Below are positions 8,101 through 16,403 of a stretch of DNA of 29,577 bases, piece by piece. Under the pieces are notes generated by a model. It saw only the letters and a program-made list of their open reading frames with translations, was not told the origin of the DNA and made no database searches. The position numbers were made by a program, and so were the translations under genes. Each line of letters opens with the position of its first letter. Within the stretch, counting starts at the first letter, position 1. Source of the stretch: Pseudomonadota bacterium (GTDB lineage: Bacteria; Pseudomonadota; Gammaproteobacteria; Pseudomonadales; Pseudomonadaceae); the NCBI GenBank assembly GCA_023431055.1, contig JAEYXX010000177.1, forward strand, positions 1 to 29,577, in the 5' to 3' direction.

Positions 8101-11100
8101 ATTGCTGCCCTGGTCCCAGGCATTGCTGTAGGTTTCCAGCACGTCGTCGCCCGCACCACCACGCAGGGTGTCGAAGCCCTGGCCGAGCAGAGTGTCGTTG
8201 CCGACGCCGCCGAGCAGTTCGCCACTGCCTTCGAGCAGGTCGTCGCCATCGCCACCGTCGAGCAGACCATGCCCCTGAAGGGTATCGTTGCCCGCACCAC
8301 CATACAGCTCGTCAAAGCCACCGCCACCGATCAGCAGGTCGTGTCCTTCACCACCCTGCAGGGTGTCGTTGCCCCAGCCACCGTCGAGCTGGTCGTCACC
8401 AGTGCCGCCATCGAGCAGGTCATCACCGTCGCCGCCGTAGAGCGTATCGGCGCCATCGCCGCCGTGAATCTCGTCGTTGCCATCCTGACCGTACACGAGG
8501 TCATTGCCAGCCTGCGCAGTGACCAGGTCATCGTCAGCGTGACCGTAGATGATGTCGTCCTGCCCAGTGCCTTCCAGCGCCTTGAGCTTGATCGCCTCGT
8601 AGTCCCAAGTGGTGCCACCGTCGAACACGAACTGCTCGATAGCCTTCGCTCCCGCCACACCGGCCAGGGAGGAGAATTGGCCCTGGATGCGCAACTGGTC
8701 GCCGGTGGTCTGGTTGAGCACCACCAGATCGACGCCATCGCGGCGCAGCAGCAGATCGGCCGGCGCCACGCCGGTGAACTGCACGCTGTCGCTGCCTGCG
8801 CTGTCGATGATGAGGTCGCTGCCCCAGCCTGCGGTGAAGTGGTACTGGTCGTTGCCTGCGCCACCCTCTAGCCGATCATTGCCGGTGCCACCATCAAGCA
8901 CATCGTCACCGCCACCGGCTTGTAGCGTGTCGTTACCAGCACCACCGTGCAGGCTGTCGTCGCCCAGACCGCCATCGAGCAAGTCGTCTTCAGTGCCTCC
9001 GACCAGCAGGTCGTTTCCGTTACCGCCGTAGAGCGTGTCAGCTCCCTCTCCGCCATGAATCTCGTCGTTGCCATCCTGGCCGTACACGAGATCGTTCCCG
9101 GCTCCGGCATTTACCGTGTCATCGTCAGCGTGACCGTAGATGGTGTCGTGCTGCGTGGTGCCTTCCAGCGCCTTGAGCTTGATCGCCTCGTAGTCCCAAG
9201 TGGTGCCACCGTCGAACACGAACTGCTCGATGGCCGTCGCCCCGGCCACACCGGCCAGGTAGGAGAACTGGCCCTGGATGCGGAGTTGGTCGCCAGTGGC
9301 TTGATTGAGCACCACCAAATCGACACCATCGCGGCGCAACAGCAGATCCGTCGGCGCCACTCCGGTGAACTGCACGCTGTCGCTACCAGTGCTGTCGATG
9401 ATGAAGTCGTTGCCCCAACCGACGGCGAAACGATACAGGTCATCACCCGAGCCACCCTCCAGCCGGTCGTCGCCTGTACCGCCATCGAGTACATCAGCGC
9501 CGGCGCCACCAAGCAGGGTATCGTTGCCACTGCCGCCATGCAGCACGTCATCACCCTCGCCGGCATCGATCAGATCATCGCCCGTGCCGCCGTCGATCAG
9601 ATCATTGCCACTGCCAGCGTACAGACGGTCGTTGCCGTCGCCGCCGTAAATGCTGTCGTTGCCAGCACCGGCATGTACCACGTCATCGCCACCGAGGGCT
9701 TCGATCAGGTCGTCGCTGGAATAGGCGTGAATCAGGTCAGCCGCCTCGGTGCCTTCCAGCGTGAGCAGGCGCAGTTGCGCCGGCTCGATCAGCGTCTCCA
9801 GTCCCTCGCCGTTACGCAGGCGGATGCCACTGAGCGGAATCTCGTCACGGAAGAACGCGGACAACGACAGTTTGTCGTCAGGGCTATCGGGGAAGGCAAC
9901 CTCCAGGCTGGTGCCATTGCGCCGAAACACCAGGGTGTCCAGCGGTAGGTCGGACAAATAGATGGTGACCACACCCTCGTAGGCATCGACGATCACATCC
10001 TGGCCGTCGCCTCGGGCAAACAAGTAGCTGTTCGTACCCGTGCCGCCATCGAGGCGATCATTGCCCTTACCGCCAGCCAGGAAGTCGTCACCGGCTCCGC
10101 CGAGCAGTGTGTCGTTGCCGTCGCCCCCCTGCAAGGTGTCGCGGCCCGCACCACCGGACAGGTAGTCGTTACCCGCGCCCCCGATCAGGGTGTCGTCGCC
10201 GCTACCGCCATCAAGGGTATCGTTGCCGTCACCACCGTCAAGATAGTCGTCGCCTTCACCGCCGCGCAGGACGTCGTTACCGGTATCCCCGAGCAAGACA
10301 TCGTTGCCAGTACCGCCATCGAGCGTATCGTGACCGTCGCCACCGAGCAGGGTGTCGTTGCCCGCGTTGCCATACAGTTGATCGTTGCCTTCCAGGCCGG
10401 ACAGCAAGTCGTCGGAAGCGTAGCCCTGGATCACGTCATTGCCTTCGCCGGCCTGCAGCACCATCCCCTTGATGTCCGCGATAGCCCAGACGGTGCCGTC
10501 GTGGAAGACGATCTCGTCGACGGCCGTCCCGTTGACCGCTTCACCGGAGAAGTAGTTGGTCAAACGGATGCTGTCGCTGGCCGAGGTATGGATGACCAAG
10601 TGGCTGCCGCTGCGCTCGACGCTGACCGTGGCAGGATCGATGCCCTGGCCGAAGACCACGCGATCGAGCTTGGTTCCTGCCGACTGGGCAGCGTTGTCGA
10701 TCACATCGTTGCCATGCCCGATCTCGAACAAGTAGGTGTCGCTGCCACGGCCGCCGATCAGCGAGTCGTTGCCGATGCCACCGATCAGGGTGTCATTGCC
10801 GTCGTCGCCCATCAGCACATCGTCGCCAGCGCCACCGGACAACTGGTCGTCACCTGCCAGGCCATGGATGCTGTCGTTGCCCGCCAGGGCATCGATGGTG
10901 TCGCCCGCAATAGTGCCGAACACAAGGTCGTTGCCTTCGGTGATGGAGGAAGCGGTCAAGATGTCCAGAATCTGCGCAAGGTTCAGGCTACTACCATCGG
11001 CAAAGACAAGTAGTTCGACCGCGCCGAAATCAACCGTGCCGTCGAAGTCGAAGAAATTATCAATGCGCAGAGAGCCGGAATCGCTACCATCTGCATTCTT

Positions 11101-14100
11101 GACGTGTATCCAGACCGTAGTGGCATTGCGCGAGAACGTTAGGTCTCCTTGACCGATACCCTCGCCAAACACCACCTGATCCAACCCGCCACGGTCGAGA
11201 ATGGTGTCGTTACCATGCCCGCGCGCGAAGTGATAACTGTCATTGCCGGCCTGACCGTAAAGCCGGTCGTCGCCACCGAGACCGTAGAACACGGATCCAG
11301 TGTTGATCCCAGACAGCGTGTCGCCGACCGTGGTGCCAATCTTGGTCGAGAAGTCGAAGAACGGTGCCAGATCGAGATTCGCAGCAGCCACGGCCTGGAA
11401 GGCAGCATCGCGTTTGGTTCGGTAGTTGGGCGAGTAGGTTCCCAGGTCGGTCAGAATACCAATGACGCCTGCGATTCGGTCGAGCTGGCCATTGGCGTAG
11501 AGGGTTTCCAGCGTGCCTTGCAGGCTGCTCCAGTCCACGGTGATACCGTTAGCATCGGAGCCGAATGCGGACTTGATGATACCCAGCTCCTCGGCATAAT
11601 CGGTCTGCGCGAGTATCTGCGCGGCGGTAAAGCGCTTGAACTCCAGATACTCGGCCACCAGGATCGGAGCAGCCTGACCATGCGGATTGGGGTCATATTC
11701 GCCCCAGCACCAAACGCCCATGTAGGGCCGGCCCACCAAATTCTCCAGCGTTACCAGTTGGCGCGCATCCATCACGTGCCCGTAGACCTTCTTCGGATCG
11801 CGACTATAGGGGTCGACGCCCTCGGCACCGGCCCAGCGGTAGATAAGATTATCGAGCAGGGCATCTCGGCTGGCGGCATTGGTAGCCGATACGTACTGGG
11901 TCAGTAGCGTCTTCAGTTCAGGGTCGAGCGCCATGGCTTGGTGCAGATCGTGCACCTTGCCGAAACCCTTGGCATTGGCCAGGAAATAGATATCCGGGGT
12001 CAGTTCGATATCGCCACTGTTCACGCGTCGGGCACTGTCTACCTTGAACCATACATCCGCTGCTGTGGAAGCAGTACCGTTGGCCAACATAACGGTACCG
12101 ATTTGACGATGCTGGTGCCCATGGGAATCAGTATGGGCAGAGTTGGTATAACCAGTACTGATCGAAAGCACGCCAGCGTCGGCCAGGCTCTGCAACTCGC
12201 CTATATCGCTAATGCCGTTGCCATTGAGGTCGCGCCAGACTTGCAACACGGAGTAGGAGGCATCCTGCGCGTCGATTACACCATCACCGTTGTTATCGTA
12301 CTCGGCCAAAGCTTGGAAGCCATTCTCGGCGGTCTGACCGTTGCTCAGGATGCTGTGGTTGCCAAACAGTTCGGTACCGTTGCTGATACGACCGTCGCCA
12401 TTGCGATCATGTACCAGCAGCCCATCGTCAGGACTTACCCATCCGGTCATCTCGCTCAGGCCGTCGCCATCCAAATCAAAGTAGCTCGCACCAATGTCCA
12501 AAGTCTCAATACCGTCACCATCCAAGTCGATGACGATAGGAGAAGTGCGATTCTCGGCAGGCCCAGTATCTGGCGTTTCGTCCTCCTCCTCTTCATCGCT
12601 CAGCACAATACGCAATGTGCTTTTGTCCTTGTCATAGTTAAGTATGGTAAGGCCACCGTTAACCGTCAGAGTGCTACCACTCAATACATATACGTTGCCA
12701 CGATTATCACGATAGGTGTTTTCCGGATCACTCTCTTTACGAGTGCCGCCTGTCAGGCGTTGTTTCCCTAAAAAGACCTGACCTCGACCCTCAGGATCAT
12801 CCTCAATGACATCATGCATGTCAGCGAAGTAAGTATCGTAACCCGCGCCACCAAGCAATGTATCCCGCCCTTCGCCCCCATCCATAATGTCATGACCATC
12901 ACCACCAGAAATATAGTCATTACCTATGCCACCACTCAGATAGTCATCTCCATCACCACCATATAGGTCATCATTCCCTGACTCGCCATAGAGATTAACT
13001 TTTTCTACTCCACCTAATATAGTGTCATCGCCACCCCCTCCATATATCGTATCTTCACCGCCGCCCCCTCTAATAAAGTTATTCCCTGAGTTACCTGTTA
13101 TTTCATTATCCAGAGAATTACCTGACCCATCTATATTGCCCTCCCCAGTCAGCCTCAAATTCTCTACATTTTCCCCGAGAGTATGTGTAACGCTTGACCT
13201 AACCAAGTCGACACCTTCGCCGGCTTGCTCAATAACGACATCACCCTCATCGTCTACTACGTAAATATCATCCCCTGCACCGCCAAGCATTCGATCCGCG
13301 CCCTCGCGCCCATCGAGATAGTCGTTCCCTTTACCACCATAAAGCTCGTCATTTGAGTAATTAGTTCCATAGAGCGTATCATTGCCATTACCTGCTATAA
13401 CTGCCGAACCAGAAGACATAACAAGCTCGGTAAAGTTTTTTAGCTTGTAGGGATCAACGACACCACTATGATTAACATCCCTACCGTCATATACGACAAA
13501 CCTTCCCTCAGCATCCTCAAAGGTAATTATGTCGTTAATGGCGAGTCGACCTAACACCGCCGCAAATAGAGCAGTGAAATATGGAGCACTAGTAGCTATT
13601 GCAGCTTTATTGGTCGTCTCTGCCAAGCCTACTGCACGATTTTTAATATCCAACGCATACCAATCCTCACTAGTAAAGCTCTGCTTGTCAGTAACAGAGC
13701 CAGTGAAGATTATAGGAACTTGCCTACCAATTCCGGACGGATCGATATGACCCTCAGTAAGACTATTTGTTATCTGAGCAAGAACCCCACCACCATCATA
13801 ATCAAAATTATCAGACACCGGTTCTACGCATATATCGACAATTTCCCTAGACCCGTCCTCATTCACATAAAACAGAGCATCAGAATTAATCTGATACTCC
13901 CCAGAGCCAAATACATAGGCCCGCTCTGCAAAATCACTATCAAAAACACCTGAATAGTACTGACTAACAGCAAGCTTTCTATTCTCCGGAGCTATCCCAT
14001 ATGCTTCAAATATATCTTCCAGTGTATAAACACCTGGGGGAAGTTTAGCTCCTCCCATAGGCGCATATACGTCATCATGTGCCCCAAGGAAGTTACGTAC

Positions 14101-14289
14101 AAAATTGAACCGCTCTACACCCGCAAATCTCCCACCCCCGACAGTCATAAATTCGTTCATATCAACGAACACAGGATCACCTATTGCACCCTCAGCTCGG
14201 ATCAAGCTTTCATCCTTGAGATTTGCAGGAGGGGTGTCCTGATTAAAAAGATACCTTGAAACAATCTGTTCAATCGTTGGCATACTCAT
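5122..14289 (-). CDS. Giant RTX (hemolysin-type calcium-binding) protein secreted by type I system
   Basis: The protein has 3055 residues from the ATG at 14289, which has GGAG 8 nt upstream. A farther ATG at 14316 overlaps the previous gene and lacks such a site. Residues 1-~290 are an unrecognised N-terminal domain with no Sec signal. A first RTX block follows (~295-490), then an FrpC-like block around 580-760 (IDLDGDGIETLD, FDLDGDG, then EF-hand-like DNNGDGVID and DLNGNG). Dozens of GGxGxDxLx nonapeptides (about 1000-3000) alternate with 'RxGxDLxI...WF' calcium-binding-related segments. A Gly/Glu/Pro linker lies near 2540-2565. The extreme C-terminus (TAVQRDQLNTIIAANWQ) fits an uncleaved T1SS signal. 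Family knowledge: such repeats fold on binding extracellular Ca2+. Whether it is adhesin or toxin is unresolved. It ends the exporter operon. Confidence 0.95.
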   Translation of the reverse strand: MSMPTIEQIVSRYLFNQDTPPANLKDESLIRAEGAIGDPVFVDMNEFMTVGGGRFAGVERFNFVRNFLGAHDDVYAPMGGAKLPPGVYTLEDIFEAYGIAPENRKLAVSQYYSGVFDSDFAERAYVFGSGEYQINSDALFYVNEDGSREIVDICVEPVSDNFDYDGGGVLAQITNSLTEGHIDPSGIGRQVPIIFTGSVTDKQSFTSEDWYALDIKNRAVGLAETTNKAAIATSAPYFTALFAAVLGRLAINDIITFEDAEGRFVVYDGRDVNHSGVVDPYKLKNFTELVMSSGSAVIAGNGNDTLYGTNYSNDELYGGKGNDYLDGREGADRMLGGAGDDIYVVDDEGDVVIEQAGEGVDLVRSSVTHTLGENVENLRLTGEGNIDGSGNSLDNEITGNSGNNFIRGGGGEDTIYGGGGDDTILGGVEKVNLYGESGNDDLYGGDGDDYLSGGIGNDYISGGDGHDIMDGGEGRDTLLGGAGYDTYFADMHDVIEDDPEGRGQVFLGKQRLTGGTRKESDPENTYRDNRGNVYVLSGSTLTVNGGLTILNYDKDKSTLRIVLSDEEEEDETPDTGPAENRTSPIVIDLDGDGIETLDIGASYFDLDGDGLSEMTGWVSPDDGLLVHDRNGDGRISNGTELFGNHSILSNGQTAENGFQALAEYDNNGDGVIDAQDASYSVLQVWRDLNGNGISDIGELQSLADAGVLSISTGYTNSAHTDSHGHQHRQIGTVMLANGTASTAADVWFKVDSARRVNSGDIELTPDIYFLANAKGFGKVHDLHQAMALDPELKTLLTQYVSATNAASRDALLDNLIYRWAGAEGVDPYSRDPKKVYGHVMDARQLVTLENLVGRPYMGVWCWGEYDPNPHGQAAPILVAEYLEFKRFTAAQILAQTDYAEELGIIKSAFGSDANGITVDWSSLQGTLETLYANGQLDRIAGVIGILTDLGTYSPNYRTKRDAAFQAVAAANLDLAPFFDFSTKIGTTVGDTLSGINTGSVFYGLGGDDRLYGQAGNDSYHFARGHGNDTILDRGGLDQVVFGEGIGQGDLTFSRNATTVWIHVKNADGSDSGSLRIDNFFDFDGTVDFGAVELLVFADGSSLNLAQILDILTASSITEGNDLVFGTIAGDTIDALAGNDSIHGLAGDDQLSGGAGDDVLMGDDGNDTLIGGIGNDSLIGGRGSDTYLFEIGHGNDVIDNAAQSAGTKLDRVVFGQGIDPATVSVERSGSHLVIHTSASDSIRLTNYFSGEAVNGTAVDEIVFHDGTVWAIADIKGMVLQAGEGNDVIQGYASDDLLSGLEGNDQLYGNAGNDTLLGGDGHDTLDGGTGNDVLLGDTGNDVLRGGEGDDYLDGGDGNDTLDGGSGDDTLIGGAGNDYLSGGAGRDTLQGGDGNDTLLGGAGDDFLAGGKGNDRLDGGTGTNSYLFARGDGQDVIVDAYEGVVTIYLSDLPLDTLVFRRNGTSLEVAFPDSPDDKLSLSAFFRDEIPLSGIRLRNGEGLETLIEPAQLRLLTLEGTEAADLIHAYSSDDLIEALGGDDVVHAGAGNDSIYGGDGNDRLYAGSGNDLIDGGTGDDLIDAGEGDDVLHGGSGNDTLLGGAGADVLDGGTGDDRLEGGSGDDLYRFAVGWGNDFIIDSTGSDSVQFTGVAPTDLLLRRDGVDLVVLNQATGDQLRIQGQFSYLAGVAGATAIEQFVFDGGTTWDYEAIKLKALEGTTQHDTIYGHADDDTVNAGAGNDLVYGQDGNDEIHGGEGADTLYGGNGNDLLVGGTEDDLLDGGLGDDSLHGGAGNDTLQAGGGDDVLDGGTGNDRLEGGAGNDQYHFTAGWGSDLIIDSAGSDSVQFTGVAPADLLLRRDGVDLVVLNQTTGDQLRIQGQFSSLAGVAGAKAIEQFVFDGGTTWDYEAIKLKALEGTGQDDIIYGHADDDLVTAQAGNDLVYGQDGNDEIHGGDGADTLYGGDGDDLLDGGTGDDQLDGGWGNDTLQGGEGHDLLIGGGGFDELYGGAGNDTLQGHGLLDGGDGDDLLEGSGELLGGVGNDTLLGQGFDTLRGGAGDDVLETYSNAWDQGSNILEGGTGNDTLYGSFGDDTYIFNLGDGHDLLIERRPGEAYSNIEPSTDTLSFGAGIAAGDLGFVRRGNDLIIEHANGSDSITVQNWFQEPTDHFKLEHFLFADGSELSQADVENRVIWQGTSGVDSFIGYRDLGDHIRLGDGDDKAWGRAGNDLIHGEGGNDYLEGEAGNDTLFGGSGNDQLDGGAGDDLLVGGTGDDKYIYAPGGGADVIDNSGGGYDGVFFTNGIGQDRLTFGRDGDDLLILVDGDTAQSVRVLDHFLGGDKAISYVQPSGGYLLTAERIGHIVAAQGVAGDFEALIEGTAAGEQLAGYDGRDLLRSLAGNDTLFGMGGDDRIEGGDGNDYLSGGNGQHNGSGNDLLIGGAGNDILAGEDGDDTLIGGAGDDAYYYRANGGVDIVDNSGGGFDGVFFLDVPRSRLSFHRDGDDLVILVDSDLGQQVRVTNHFLGSDYAIDYVQPDGGNYLTTAQIAAQLTALPDGSGGEEPGEPGEPGEPTDPGNPGGPGEPPVAGVGGDDLLVGTAGNDILLGGAGNDTLNGAAGNDTLIGGSGDDTYVYTAGQDVIEEIGGADTLVFAGGITFNQVASGLMKSGNDLILRVNGSTANQVTLKDFFLGGDNLVETIAFETGGQLTAEQIFGAFGLAVPTPAAAFDDTIQGSTGDDAALDGTAGNDLLQGGNGGDVLFGDAGNDRLEGGNGDDTLDGGTGNDTLVGGRGDDTYIFAAGGGQDVIDNSGGGADTLHFEGISFNQVASGLMKSGNDLVLNVSGGSDKVTIRNWFLGGDYVVDTITFASGGQLTAAQLFGAFGLSNPDPIGSPVYQNLPDERVFGTVLAGRSGDQIILGSSDDDMIDGGAGNDTLRGNVGNDYLIGGAGSDTYMFALGDGQDVINNLSNTPDTDTDVLSIEGAAREDLWLSRNGNDLVIDLSGSEDSITIQDWYANSAQQLDVIQAGGSSLYANQVDSLVNAMAAFGAPAGGELDLTAVQRDQLNTIIAANWQ
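8432..8900. repeat. Intragenic direct repeat in the RTX gene, copy A
   Basis: This stretch recurs at 9023-9491, offset 591 bp (197 codons). Both copies encode the same module: a run of RTX nonapeptides, then GWG.D.IIDS.GSDSVQF, LLLRRDGVDLVVLNQ, and FDGGTTWDYEAIKLKALEG. The high similarity across ~470 bp indicates a recent in-frame tandem duplication within the RTX array. Confidence 0.75.
9023..9491. repeat. Intragenic direct repeat in the RTX gene, copy B
   Basis: This is the partner of 8432-8900 at an offset of 591 bp. The encoded central segments (for example DGVDLVVLNQ and FDGGTTWDYEAIKLKALEG) are identical between copies, while the flanking nonapeptides have diverged more. That is consistent with module duplication in an extracellular repeat protein. 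Confidence 0.75.
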
Positions 14290-14300
14290 AACTTTCTCTC

Positions 14301-15074
14301 CTAGAACGTTATCCATCTAATAGATCTGGTCCCAACGCCGTTATCGCTACTCTCTGTCAAAATATCGCCACAATTAGATGCCGCAGCAACACTAGTGCGG
14401 ACCGCAAGCCCTCTCTCCAGCGATTTTATAGACCCAAGATATGCTTTGGATTTTCGCTCGATGTACGCAAGGCGGTCCTCCCCCTGCGCCCTCTCACTGC
14501 AGCAATCAACACGAACAAAAGTATATTCAATGCGGTAATAGTGCCTCCCAAAGCCTTGATATTTTTCATACAGGCTAGGTGCGTAGCCCTTTGGGGCGCT
14601 GGTTCTATTCACATTCCTAGAGTCTGTGAAGCTTGAACTTCCACTAGGCGAGACTCTATAAACAACCAAGGTAAACGGTTCATGCAGATCTTTATTCACA
14701 TCAAATTCGACAGCCCCAGGAGCCACAACATTAATGGAAAAATTATCTTCAAAGGATCGTTCATTCTTTGAAAATTCGGTTATCAGACTAAAAAAGTCAA
14801 AAACTGGCGAATTATGAACAATTCCAGTTCTGAGTGCCTGCGTACCAATGAGATTGTTATGAACATTGCTATTGTCAACCCCTAGCCGAACCATACTTCT
14901 AAGAAATGCTCGCCTATGCTCTTCATCATCGAGAATTCGCCCCTCAGAAATACACACCCCTGCATCTAACTTAATAAAGGTGTTTATAAAATAAACAGAG
15001 ATATAAGCCCCCGCAAAAACCACCAAGGTCGCAACAAGAAGAACTATACGAATCACTCCTTTAGAACGGTTCAA
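14301..15074 (-). CDS. Unrecognised single-pass membrane protein between glycosyltransferase and RTX genes
   Basis: This 257-residue protein matches no family I recognise. It has a basic start (NRSKGVIR) and a hydrophobic segment at ~8-31 (VLLVATLVVFAGAYISVYFI). A soluble, presumably periplasmic domain follows, with five cysteines including a CC pair near residue 193. No nuclease, protease or acyltransferase motif is visible. The start is TTG at 15074, preceded by GGGAG at 6 nt. It overlaps the glycosyltransferase stop by 14 bp and ends 11 bp before the RTX ATG at 14289, so it is firmly inside the operon. The gene is strikingly AT-rich (sampled lines near 30-40% GC), like the adjacent RTX 5' region. 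Possible roles are a partner, chaperone or immunity protein for the RTX N-terminus. This is a guess from position. Confidence 0.7.
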   Translation of the reverse strand: MNRSKGVIRIVLLVATLVVFAGAYISVYFINTFIKLDAGVCISEGRILDDEEHRRAFLRSMVRLGVDNSNVHNNLIGTQALRTGIVHNSPVFDFFSLITEFSKNERSFEDNFSINVVAPGAVEFDVNKDLHEPFTLVVYRVSPSGSSSFTDSRNVNRTSAPKGYAPSLYEKYQGFGRHYYRIEYTFVRVDCCSERAQGEDRLAYIERKSKAYLGSIKSLERGLAVRTSVAAASNCGDILTESSDNGVGTRSIRWITF

Positions 15075-16368
15075 CTTTCACTCCCAAGCCCACTGGACTT
15101 ACTAAGCCATTCAGAAATATATTGAAATCATCAACTCTTTTAGCACTGGCAACCAAGGAACCAGCCAATGCTTTATCTATATCTTCTAGATATTCTTTGA
15201 CACCTTGGGCAACCGAGTAGCGCACTTTTACGCTTTGCGATATAGCCTCACGCCGCATAAAATTATTACTCTGATTAGCCAAAAGCTCTAACATATGCCC
15301 AACCAGCGCATCCTTATCGAAGAAGCCCACCAACCAGCCGTTGACTCCATCCTGGATGACTTCCCGCACCGGAGCCGTGTCGGAAGCAATCACCGGGCAG
15401 CCACAGGCCAACGCCTCCAGCAGCGACCAGGACAACACAAAGGGATAGGTCAGGTAGATATGTGCAGCGGACACCTGCAAGGCCGTGCGATAGGTGGCGT
15501 AATCCACCTTGCCGAGGAAATGCACACGACTAAGATCGACAGGATTTTCGCGCAGCAGCTTGATACGCCAGTTGGGAGCATCATGGGGCTTGCTGCCGTA
15601 GCTCACGCTATCTCCACCGACAACCACCACTTGGCAGGTGGGATGCGCGGCCAGCACGCGAGGCAAGGCCCGCATGAACTGGTGAAAGCCCCGATACGGC
15701 TCCAGATTTCGCGCCACGTAGGTTACCACCGGGTCGCCGGCCTTCAGTTGCTGGCCATTGGGTAGCCTGAGCACGGCATCGGGATCAGGGCCGAGATTAG
15801 CTGTATCGATACCTTCGTGAATCACCTTGATCTTGTCGTGGTAAGCGGCCGGATGCAGGCTGTGTTGCCAGCGAGTCGGGGTAATCGCTGCGTCGCAGTT
15901 CTCCAGGTTGAGCAGATGCAATGCGTTACGGCTGTGGATGCTCGCGGCACCATTCAGGGTCAGCGGGAACTCTGGATCAAAGCCTGCATCCGCTCCATCG
16001 GTGTGGTAGTAGTACTCGCAGAAATGGATCAGCTTGCAATCGGGGAAAGCTTGCTTGGCATAAAGGGTTTCACCCCAGCCGGGGTGCGCGACGATCACAT
16101 CCGGGCGGTAGCCCTTGGCCTTGAGATCGAGCAGCAGGCGAAGCACTTGCTGGCCATGCAACACACCCTCCTCGAAGGTACGCGCATAGGGATGGGTCTC
16201 CTTGCTGGCCTGACGGTGTGGGCGATAGCGATACAGGCGTATACCCGCCAGACCCGGTGCGTGTTCACGACCGATAGCGCGTACATTAACGCCTGGTTGC
16301 CGAGCAAGGTGTGCAGCGATATGGCGGAACTGGCCAGGAAAGTTCTGGTGGATAAAAAGCACATTCAT
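15061..16368 (-). CDS. Glycosyltransferase, GT4-like (GT-B fold)
   Basis: The 435-residue protein opens with MNVLFIHQNFPGQFRHIAAHL, typical of the N-terminal Rossmann domain of GT4-like enzymes. It continues with the acceptor-side segment AHPGWGE, VTYVARNLEPYRGFHQFMRALP at the start of the donor-binding domain, and VVVVGGD, followed by the C-terminal signature SWSLLEALACGCPVIASDTAPVREVI. The first Glu of the usual EX7E motif is replaced (Phe), the second is present; this variant occurs in related enzymes. The start ATG has AAGGAGGG 6 nt upstream. It lies 35 nt after the HlyD gene and overlaps the next gene. Acceptor and sugar are unknown. Co-transcription with the RTX gene suggests protein glycosylation of the secreted product, but a surface glycan role is not excluded. 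The last ~75 codons are AT-rich, unlike the rest. Confidence 0.88.
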   Translation of the reverse strand: MNVLFIHQNFPGQFRHIAAHLARQPGVNVRAIGREHAPGLAGIRLYRYRPHRQASKETHPYARTFEEGVLHGQQVLRLLLDLKAKGYRPDVIVAHPGWGETLYAKQAFPDCKLIHFCEYYYHTDGADAGFDPEFPLTLNGAASIHSRNALHLLNLENCDAAITPTRWQHSLHPAAYHDKIKVIHEGIDTANLGPDPDAVLRLPNGQQLKAGDPVVTYVARNLEPYRGFHQFMRALPRVLAAHPTCQVVVVGGDSVSYGSKPHDAPNWRIKLLRENPVDLSRVHFLGKVDYATYRTALQVSAAHIYLTYPFVLSWSLLEALACGCPVIASDTAPVREVIQDGVNGWLVGFFDKDALVGHMLELLANQSNNFMRREAISQSVKVRYSVAQGVKEYLEDIDKALAGSLVASAKRVDDFNIFLNGLVSPVGLGVKVEPF

Positions 16369-16403
16369 GTGCAGCCCTCCTTGGGCTCCTAGTGGGCGGG
16401 CTG

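Noticed and set aside
5890..8871. 993-codon open frame on the plus strand antisense to the RTX gene
   Set aside because: It mirrors the GC-rich nonapeptide repeats of the RTX gene; its product is low-complexity Val/Ala/Gln-rich without domains, and no ribosome site or family match is seen. Long antisense frames are a normal by-product of such repeats.
5300..12000. Regular short repeats that could suggest a CRISPR or minisatellite array
   Set aside because: The periodicity is 27 bp and encodes the GGxGxDxLx RTX nonapeptide in frame; no identical repeats with unique spacers occur.
14290..14316. Upstream ATG at 14316 as RTX start
   Set aside because: It overlaps the preceding gene by 16 bp and lacks a ribosome site, whereas ATG 14289 has GGAG at 8 nt.
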